DNA of 12,045 nt from Acidimicrobiia bacterium (GTDB lineage Bacteria; Actinomycetota; Acidimicrobiia; Acidimicrobiales; Poriferisodalaceae), in assembly GCA_026983855.1 (NCBI GenBank), contig JALSTE010000391.1, positions 1 to 12,045 of the forward strand, written 5' to 3'. Shown piece after piece: positions 7,269-12,045 of this stretch. The notes under the pieces are model-generated. The model did not search any database and was not told the DNA's origin. It worked only from the letters and a program-made list of their open reading frames with translations. Position numbers and translations under genes: made by a program. The stretch's first letter is position 1, and the number at the start of each line of letters is the position of its first letter.

Positions 7269-8627
7269 ATGACCAAAGATCCCCACTCCGCCCCAGCCCC
7301 GGATCTGGATGCCGACGCCCTCAGAGAGACATCGGCCCAGCTCGTCGACGCCACCACCGAGCTGGCCGGCATCGGCCAGAGGGTGGCCATGAACGCGGCC
7401 GAGGCCCTCAAGCAGGCCGGGCAGGCCGAGGGCGACGCCACCGAGATCGAGGGCGAGGTGGCCGGTCTGTCCCGCCTGGCCGAGGAGATCCGGGGTCGGC
7501 TGGCCCAGGTCAGCTCGGGGGCGGGGGAGCTGGCCCAGGGGGCCGACACCGTCGCCAACGACGCCCGGGACGTGGCGTCGATCGCCTCGAACGCGGTGTC
7601 GGCGGCCCAGAAGGCCCAGGCGGTGATCGACGCCCTGGAGACCAGCGTGGACAACATCGGGGCCCTGGTGCAGATGGTGGAGGACATCGCCCGCATGACG
7701 AACCTGCTGGCCCTCAACGCCAGTATCGAGGCGGCCCGGGCCGGTGAGGCCGGGGCGGCGTTCGGTGTGGTGGCCGGTGAGGTGAAGGAACTGGCCCAGC
7801 GCACGGCGGAGTCCAACGACAAGATCGCCAACGAGCTGACGACGTTCAAGGCCGACGCCGGCAGCGCCCGTTCGGCCATCGAGGAGATCGTCGGGGTCAT
7901 AGGTCAGATCAGCGAGCGCCAGTCCAACACCGCGGCGATCGCCCAGCAGCAGAGCGCCACCACCTCGGAGATCAACCGGGCCGTGGGCGAGGCCATGGGC
8001 CAGGCCGAGTCGATCGTCGGAGGTTCCCAGGCGACGCTGGAGCACACCCAGGCCCTGGTTCAGAGCCTGACCACCCTGAAGTCGGTCACCTCCGACACCC
8101 GCCAGGGCACCGACGAGACCGAGCGGGCGTCCAACCGGGCCAACAGCATGGCCGCCAAGATCACGTCCCTGCTGAATGACGGGAAGGCCGACAGTGGGGC
8201 GACACAGAACGTGAGTGGCGATGGTGGCCACATCGGGGACATCGGCGGGGCCGGTGAACTCGAGGAGCAGATCGACAAGGCCATCGGGGTGCACGGTTTG
8301 TGGAAGGGGCGCCTGTTCGACGCCGCCCGGACCGGCACCAGTGAATTCGACCCCGCGGTCGTGGCCCACGACGACAAGTGCGACTTCGGCAAGTGGCTGT
8401 ACGAGTCGGTGTCGGAGCCGGACCGCCAGTCCGAGTACTACCCCACGGTCAAGGAACTCCACGCCCGCTTCCATCGCACCGCCTCGCGGATCCTGGAGCT
8501 GGCCATCGGGGGCAACAAGGCCGAGGCCCTCGTGGAACTGGGCACCGACGGTGAGTACGCCGCCCTGTCCCACGAACTCTCCTCCACCCTGATGGAGTGG
8601 AAGGAAGCGGCCCTCTCGGTGATCTAG
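7269..8627 (+). CDS. Soluble chemoreceptor with C-terminal zinc-binding CZB domain (TlpD-like architecture)
   Basis: A cytoplasmic MCP of 452 residues with no membrane segment. Residues about 15-300 are a long Ala-rich coiled coil forming the MA domain, with the hairpin tip at 138-180 (ARMTNLLALNASIEAARAGE, then EVKELAQRTA). A Gly/Asp-rich hinge (about 303-330) leads to a CZB domain (about 333-450). Its expected three-His one-Cys zinc site is visible: His342 in VHGLWKGRL, Cys371 in DKCDFGKWLYE, and His398/His402 in KELHARFHR. CZB receptors such as Helicobacter TlpD are known to sense oxidants or zinc status through this site, so an internal redox or zinc signal is the likely input. ATG 7269 was chosen because GAGGAA lies 11 bases upstream and the predicted coil begins soon after. 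A longer reading from 7059 would overlap cheR and is rejected. The sequence between the hinge and the coil is unrelated to the PAS receptor upstream. Confidence 0.94.
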   Translation: MTKDPHSAPAPDLDADALRETSAQLVDATTELAGIGQRVAMNAAEALKQAGQAEGDATEIEGEVAGLSRLAEEIRGRLAQVSSGAGELAQGADTVANDARDVASIASNAVSAAQKAQAVIDALETSVDNIGALVQMVEDIARMTNLLALNASIEAARAGEAGAAFGVVAGEVKELAQRTAESNDKIANELTTFKADAGSARSAIEEIVGVIGQISERQSNTAAIAQQQSATTSEINRAVGEAMGQAESIVGGSQATLEHTQALVQSLTTLKSVTSDTRQGTDETERASNRANSMAAKITSLLNDGKADSGATQNVSGDGGHIGDIGGAGELEEQIDKAIGVHGLWKGRLFDAARTGTSEFDPAVVAHDDKCDFGKWLYESVSEPDRQSEYYPTVKELHARFHRTASRILELAIGGNKAEALVELGTDGEYAALSHELSSTLMEWKEAALSVI

Positions 8628-8785
8628 GCGAGACGGATCGCCCGCACCGGTTGGGGGACGCGGTTCCCCCCTCTCCGGCGGTTTCGTCAGCACACCGCGC
8701 CGAAGGAGACCCCCGGGGGCCTCCCGGGGCCCAGTGGTGGGGTCGGACTTTCGAAGAGGTCGGCTCTGACCTACCTTCGGGGGCC
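8628..8785 (+). other. Spacer between the chemotaxis operon and the XDH-like module, rich in inverted repeats
   Basis: The spacer is 158 bases long with no credible gene. It contains GGGGGA (8653-8658) pairing with TCCCCC (8665-8670) over a six-base loop. It also holds a nested structure in which GACCCC (8709-8714) pairs with GGGGTC (8739-8744) around an inner GGGCC (8717-8721)/GGCCC (8728-8732) stem. The 8710-8719 stretch is itself the palindrome CCCCCGGGGG. No T tract follows any stem, so factor-independent termination is not shown. The position suits a boundary between two transcription units. Confidence 0.4.
8749..8777 (+). promoter_or_regulatory. Possible promoter for the amidohydrolase unit, perhaps giving a near-leaderless mRNA
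   Basis: TACCTT at 8772-8777 fits the TANNNT form of a -10 element and lies eight bases before ATG 8786. A weak TTTCGA at 8749-8754 is 17 bases upstream of it. If transcription starts at or near the ATG, the message would be leaderless, which is common in Actinomycetota. A GGGGG run at 8779-8783 is too close to the ATG to be an ordinary ribosome binding site. The -35 match is poor, so this remains tentative. Confidence 0.28.
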
Positions 8786-10246
8786 ATGTCACACGACCAG
8801 GCCGTCCCCGATGTGTCGACAGACGTGACGCCGGCGGACCGTGAGCCGCGCTCGCTGCTCATCGAGGATGGCTGCGTGGTCACCGTGGATGATGCCCACA
8901 CCGTGTATGACCGGGGATGGGTGTTGATCGAGGAGGGGCGGATCGCCGGTGTCGGCGCCGGATCCGCACCCACCTCAGCGAGGTCAGCGGACCTGGTGAT
9001 CGAGGCCGCCGGGATGGCGGTCATGCCCGGCCTGGTGAATGCCCACACCCACCTGTTCCAGTCGTTCCTGCGGGGTCTGGCCGACGACAAGCCGCTACTG
9101 GAGTGGCTGGAGGCCGCCATCTGGCCCGTCGCCCGGGAACTCACGGGTCCCGAGGCCCGGGCCGCCTCCCGCCTGGGGCTGATCGAGAACCTGCGTTCGG
9201 GTGTCACCTCGGTGATCGACCACCAGTACGTGCACACCGACACGGCCATCGACGACGCCGTCTGTGAATCGGCCCTCGAGACGGGGGTTCGGTTCGTCCT
9301 GGCCCGGGGTTGGGCCGACATGGACTACCACCCCGACTTCATGGAGGACGCCGATCTCGTGCTGGCCGAGGGGGAGCGCCTGCGCCGCCGGTGGCAGGGG
9401 GCGGGGGCGGGCCGGATCTCCGTCGAGCTGGCTCCGCTAATCCCGTGGGGTTGTTCCGATGAGGCCGTCCGCCGGACCGTCGCCCGCACCCGGGAGTGGG
9501 GGGTGGGCACCCACATCCACGTGAATGAGACCCGGGAGGAGGTCCAGATGAATCTGGACACCCGGGGAAACCGCCCCATCGAGTGGCTGGAGTCGTTGGG
9601 CGCCCTGGGTCCCGACCTTCAACTGGTGCACAGCGTGTGGCTCAGCGATCACGAACTGGACCTGGTCGCGGAGCACGGGGGAGTGGTGGTTCACTGTCCG
9701 GTCTCCAACATGTACCTGGCCTCGGGCGTCGCCCGGGTCCCCGAGATGCTGGAGCGGGGTATCCCGGTGGCCCTGGCCACCGACGGGCCGGGCAGCAACA
9801 ACTCCCAGGACATGTTCGAGACCCTCAAGGCCACGGCGCTGCTCCAGAAGGTGCACAACCTCGACGCCATGGCGATGCTCCCCGCCACCGTCCTGGACAT
9901 GGCGTGCCGTGGTGGCGCCACCGCCATGGGTCTTGCCGACGATCTGGGGGCACTGGAACCGGGTCGAATGGCCGACGTGATCCTGGTCGACCTGGAGAGC
10001 CCCTTCTCCGCCCCGGTTCACAGGGTAGAATCCGCCCTGGTCTACAACTGCGGCGCCCGCGATGTCGATACCGTCATCGTCGGGGGACGAGTCCTGATGC
10101 ACCGAGGTGAGATCCTGTGTTGCGACGAGGCCCAGGCCGTCGCCGAGGCCCAGGACGTGTGCACCACACTGTTCCACCGGGCGGGCGTCGCCACCCATCT
10201 TCCCGACCGGATGAAATCACCCCGGACCCAATCACCCAGGAGGTGA
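8786..10246 (+). CDS. Metal-dependent amidohydrolase of the ATZ/TRZ (aminohydrolase/deaminase) family
   Basis: A cytoplasmic hydrolase of the amidohydrolase superfamily, in the branch that deaminates or dechlorinates N-heterocycles (purines, pyrimidines, triazines, SAH/MTA). From ATG 8786 the product has 486 residues. The N-terminal beta-sandwich (about 23-80) leads into PGLVNAHTHLFQSFLRGLAD (81-100) with metal ligands His87 and His89. Further ligands follow: His245 in THIHVNETREE with nearby Glu248, His282 in VHSVWLSDHE, and Asp333 in ATDGPGSNNSQDMFE. The closing strand ADVILVDL (397-403) ends the sandwich. The active site looks complete for a one-metal deaminase. Exact substrate is unclear; the two XDH-family genes behind it make a purine-like ring plausible, as in the E. 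coli ssnA-ygfM-xdhD group, but its motifs differ from what I recall of SsnA. The product exceeds the usual 440-450 residues by short N- and C-terminal tails (the last ten are basic). Its stop is embedded in the next gene's ribosome binding site. Confidence 0.9.
   Translation: MSHDQAVPDVSTDVTPADREPRSLLIEDGCVVTVDDAHTVYDRGWVLIEEGRIAGVGAGSAPTSARSADLVIEAAGMAVMPGLVNAHTHLFQSFLRGLADDKPLLEWLEAAIWPVARELTGPEARAASRLGLIENLRSGVTSVIDHQYVHTDTAIDDAVCESALETGVRFVLARGWADMDYHPDFMEDADLVLAEGERLRRRWQGAGAGRISVELAPLIPWGCSDEAVRRTVARTREWGVGTHIHVNETREEVQMNLDTRGNRPIEWLESLGALGPDLQLVHSVWLSDHELDLVAEHGGVVVHCPVSNMYLASGVARVPEMLERGIPVALATDGPGSNNSQDMFETLKATALLQKVHNLDAMAMLPATVLDMACRGGATAMGLADDLGALEPGRMADVILVDLESPFSAPVHRVESALVYNCGARDVDTVIVGGRVLMHRGEILCCDEAQAVAEAQDVCTTLFHRAGVATHLPDRMKSPRTQSPRR
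10238..10246 (+). promoter_or_regulatory. Consensus Shine-Dalgarno sequence overlapping the upstream stop codon
   Basis: AGGAGGTGA at 10238-10246 is a full-length match to the anti-Shine-Dalgarno, and GGAGG ends seven bases before GTG 10251. The last three bases are the TGA stop of the amidohydrolase, whose final two codons are AGG AGG. Ribosomes terminating there would sit directly on the next initiation site, which implies coupled translation. It also confirms the GTG start. Confidence 0.8.
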
Positions 10247-10250
10247 GCTG

Positions 10251-10994
10251 GTGCTCTACCGCCGGCCCACGACCATCGAAGAGGCCCTCGAAATGCTCGC
10301 CGAACCGGGGAGCGTCATTCTCGCCGGGGGAACCACCGCGGTGCCCGAGATCGCTTCCCGGGGGGCCACGGACCACCCCGAGCTCCTCATAGATCTCCAG
10401 GACCTGGGGCTGGACCGCATCGAGAGGGATGACCGGGTCCTGCGACTGGGGGCCACCGCCACCCTGCAGGACATCGTCGTCGCCCCGGAGGTACCCGCCC
10501 TCCTGGCGGATCTGGCCCGGCGCGAGGCCCCCCGCACGATCCGCAACATGGCGACGGTGGGTGGTCTGATCGCCTCCGCCCCGCCGACCAGCGAACTGCT
10601 GGCCGGTCTGCTGGTGTGCGGGGCCCGGCTCAGGATCGGTTCAGGTGACGGGGCCTCGGAGATCCACATCGAGGACGCCCTCGGGTCGGGGGTTCGGGGG
10701 CTGATCACCGAGATCGTCCTGGGGTGCAACGGGGCGATGGCCCACGACCGGGTGGCCCGCACCCCCGCCGACTCCCCGATCGTCGCCGCCGTGGCCCGCC
10801 GTCGTGACGACGGGGGTGTTCGACTGGCCATCTGCGGGGTGGCGGCGGTTCCCGTGCTGGTGGAACCCGCCGCGGTGGCCGCTCTGGAGCCCCCCGGGGA
10901 TTTCAGGGGGAGCAGCGAATACCGCCGGACTCTGGCGGTCACACTCAGCGAGCGGGTCCTGGCCCGTGTAGAGGACGCCGGAGAGAGCAAGTGA
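10251..10994 (+). CDS. Short FAD-binding-subunit homologue of the xanthine dehydrogenase family (YgfM-like)
   Basis: The 247-residue product matches the medium, FAD-binding subunit of molybdenum hydroxylases (FAD_binding_5 fold plus the CO-dehydrogenase flavoprotein C-terminal domain). It opens with YRRPTTIEEALEML, typical of the family. The flavin-site motifs are AGGTTAVPE (24-32), normally AGGTDLLP, and TIRNMATVGGLIASAPPTSE (97-116), normally with GGN and a later Asp. Two positions expected to hold flavin or diphosphate contacts are therefore changed. The C-terminal domain is short and ends with FRGSSEYRRTLAV, a recognisable family element. Typical family members run to about 280-290 residues, so this is compact, close to my recollection of E. 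coli YgfM (about 259). The GTG start is fixed by the strong ribosome binding site at 10238. The stop overlaps the next GTG start in GTGA, so this subunit and the XdhD-like protein are probably made in equal amounts and form a complex. Confidence 0.88.
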   Translation: MLYRRPTTIEEALEMLAEPGSVILAGGTTAVPEIASRGATDHPELLIDLQDLGLDRIERDDRVLRLGATATLQDIVVAPEVPALLADLARREAPRTIRNMATVGGLIASAPPTSELLAGLLVCGARLRIGSGDGASEIHIEDALGSGVRGLITEIVLGCNGAMAHDRVARTPADSPIVAAVARRRDDGGVRLAICGVAAVPVLVEPAAVAALEPPGDFRGSSEYRRTLAVTLSERVLARVEDAGESK

Positions 10995-12045
10995 CGACCA
11001 CCGTACCCATCGAGATCACCCTCAACGGCGAGGCCCGGGCCTTCGAGGTGGAGGTTCACCGGACCCTGTACTCATTGCTGCGTTCGGAGGGGCTGTTCAG
11101 CGTCAGGTTCGGTTCGGACACCGGGGAGACCGGCGCCGCGGCCCTGCTGCTGGACGGCCGCCTCGTATCGTCTGACGTGATCCTCGCCGTCCAGGCCGAC
11201 GGCCACCGTGTCGACACCGTGGAGGGGTTGTCCCACCGGGTGGCCGCCGGCGAGCTGACCCCCGAGGTGGCGGGCCTCGACGTCATCCAGACCGCATTCG
11301 TGGCCACCGGCGCCATCCAGTCGGGCTATTCCACCCCGGCTATGATCCTGGCCGCCAAGGAGCTTCTCGATTCCAACCCCGACCCCACCGAGGCCGAGGT
11401 CCGCGATGCTCTGAGCGGCATCCTCGACCGCGAGTCCGGATACGTGAAGCCGGTGGAGGCGGTCCTGAGGGCGGCGGCTCTCCTGCGCGGCGAGAAGCGC
11501 GAACCCTTCCGTCCCGAGGTGATCGCCCCCCTGACCGGAGAAGGCGCCACCCCCGGTTCCGTCCCCGGGTCGTCGGCCGCGGCGCCCAGAATCGTGCTCT
11601 CCTCCGACGTCCCCCCAACCGCGGTGGTCGGCAAGCCCGAACTGAAGGTCGACGCCATCAAACTGGCCAAGGGCAACGGGGCCTTCGTCGACGACATCGA
11701 GATGAGGGGGATGCTGCACGCCAAGGTGTTGCGCAGCCCCCATGCCCACGCCCGCATCGTCTCCATCGATGACTCGGCCGCCCGGGCCCTGCCCGGGGTG
11801 CACGCCGTCATCCACCACGGGAACGTCGCCCGGGTGAGGTACGCCTCGGGGGGCCAGTCATGGCCCAACCCGGCCCCCCTGGACCAGGTCAGCTTCGACA
11901 ACAAGGTCCGCCACGTTGGGGACCGGGTGGCGGCGGTGGCGGCGGAGACCCCCGAGATCGCGGCGGAGGCCCTGAAACTCATCGACGTGACCTACGAGGT
12001 CCTCCCCGCCGTGTTCGACGAGAACGAGGCCCTCGCACCGGGAGC
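10991..12045 (+). CDS. xdhD: XdhD-type molybdenum hydroxylase subunit with a cysteine-free [2Fe-2S]-like domain (3' truncated)
   Basis: Translation from GTG 10991 gives 351 residues before the right edge. Residues about 5-165 align without gaps to the small subunit of xanthine dehydrogenases: a ferredoxin-like fold (ITLNGEARAFEVEV, LLLDGRLVSSDVILAVQADG) and a four-helix domain (FVATGAIQSGYSTPAMIL, NPDPTEAEVRDALSGILD, ESGYVKPVEAV). All eight cluster cysteines are absent: Ser42, Thr47, Ala50 and Asp62 replace the first set, and Ser111, Ser114, Asp146 and Glu148 the second. Gln110, which faces the molybdopterin in homologues, is kept. A Gly/Ser/Pro linker (about 175-210) joins the a/b hammerhead domain of the molybdopterin subunit (about 215-350, MLHAKVLRSPHAHARIV, VRHVGDRVAAVAAE, ALKLIDVTYEVL). 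The fusion order, GGQSWPNPAPLD and the missing cysteines match my memory of E. coli XdhD. A standard Mo-to-FAD electron path through iron-sulfur clusters looks impossible; the reaction and substrate are unknown. The molybdopterin-binding part lies beyond the window. Confidence 0.88.
   Translation, partial: MTTTVPIEITLNGEARAFEVEVHRTLYSLLRSEGLFSVRFGSDTGETGAAALLLDGRLVSSDVILAVQADGHRVDTVEGLSHRVAAGELTPEVAGLDVIQTAFVATGAIQSGYSTPAMILAAKELLDSNPDPTEAEVRDALSGILDRESGYVKPVEAVLRAAALLRGEKREPFRPEVIAPLTGEGATPGSVPGSSAAAPRIVLSSDVPPTAVVGKPELKVDAIKLAKGNGAFVDDIEMRGMLHAKVLRSPHAHARIVSIDDSAARALPGVHAVIHHGNVARVRYASGGQSWPNPAPLDQVSFDNKVRHVGDRVAAVAAETPEIAAEALKLIDVTYEVLPAVFDENEALAPG

Noticed and set aside
4861..8627. CheR/CheB-tethering pentapeptide at the receptor C termini
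   Set aside because: The receptors end in QKFTV and AALSVI, neither resembling NWETF-type tails.
8597..8785. Start for the amidohydrolase inside the CZB receptor gene
   Set aside because: The extra 63 residues are low-complexity and unrelated to the family; the beta-sandwich starts shortly after ATG 8786.
7206..8792. A 528-codon open frame on the minus strand opposite the CZB receptor
   Set aside because: It mirrors a clearly identified receptor gene. Its product is a His/Gly/Leu/Gln-rich shadow with no recognisable domain, as expected when GC-rich third positions suppress stops on the opposite strand.
1..12045. tRNA or rRNA genes, CRISPR arrays, insertion sequences, attachment sites
   Set aside because: No repeat arrays, transposase motifs, terminal inverted repeats or tRNA-like cloverleaf sequences were seen. 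The window is filled by co-directional housekeeping-style genes.

Overview
The window is a GC-rich, gene-dense bacterial segment in which every gene reads on the plus strand. The codon use, near-absence of spacers and soluble chemoreceptors would suit a motile high-GC Actinomycetota (for example an Acidimicrobiia-like lineage) or another high-GC group. No 16S or lineage marker is present, so this assignment is weak.

Layout. Bases 1-105 hold the last 34 codons of an unidentified upstream gene. Bases 158-8627 form a chemosensory operon in the order cheA, cheW, a soluble double-PAS chemoreceptor, cheB, cheR, and a soluble chemoreceptor with a C-terminal zinc-binding CZB domain. After a 158-base spacer with inverted repeats and a possible promoter comes a second unit (8786 to beyond the right edge): an ATZ/TRZ-type amidohydrolase (deaminase family), a short FAD-subunit homologue of the xanthine dehydrogenase family, and the start of an XdhD-type fused iron-sulfur/molybdopterin protein. 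These three are tightly packed. The amidohydrolase stop codon lies inside the next gene's Shine-Dalgarno sequence, and the FAD-subunit stop overlaps the next start by four bases (GTGA).

How the genes work together. Both receptors lack membrane segments, so they should read cytoplasmic signals: a PAS ligand or redox state for one, and zinc or oxidant chemistry at the CZB site for the other. CheW would couple them to CheA, while CheR and CheB would adapt them. No CheY is present. The only receiver domain visible is in CheB, and CheA has a low-complexity linker where a P2 domain would normally sit. CheA also carries two successive CheW-like domains at its C terminus.

The most striking observation is in the last gene. 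Its N-terminal region aligns without gaps to the two-[2Fe-2S] domain of xanthine dehydrogenases, yet all eight cluster-ligand cysteines are replaced (Ser42, Thr47, Ala50, Asp62, Ser111, Ser114, Asp146, Glu148). The 351 residues visible here contain no cysteine at all. The partner FAD subunit also has altered flavin-site motifs. The trio resembles the ssnA-ygfM-xdhD set of E. coli, whose biochemistry is poorly settled. It looks like a xanthine dehydrogenase-derived complex that keeps its architecture but has lost the usual electron-transfer chain.
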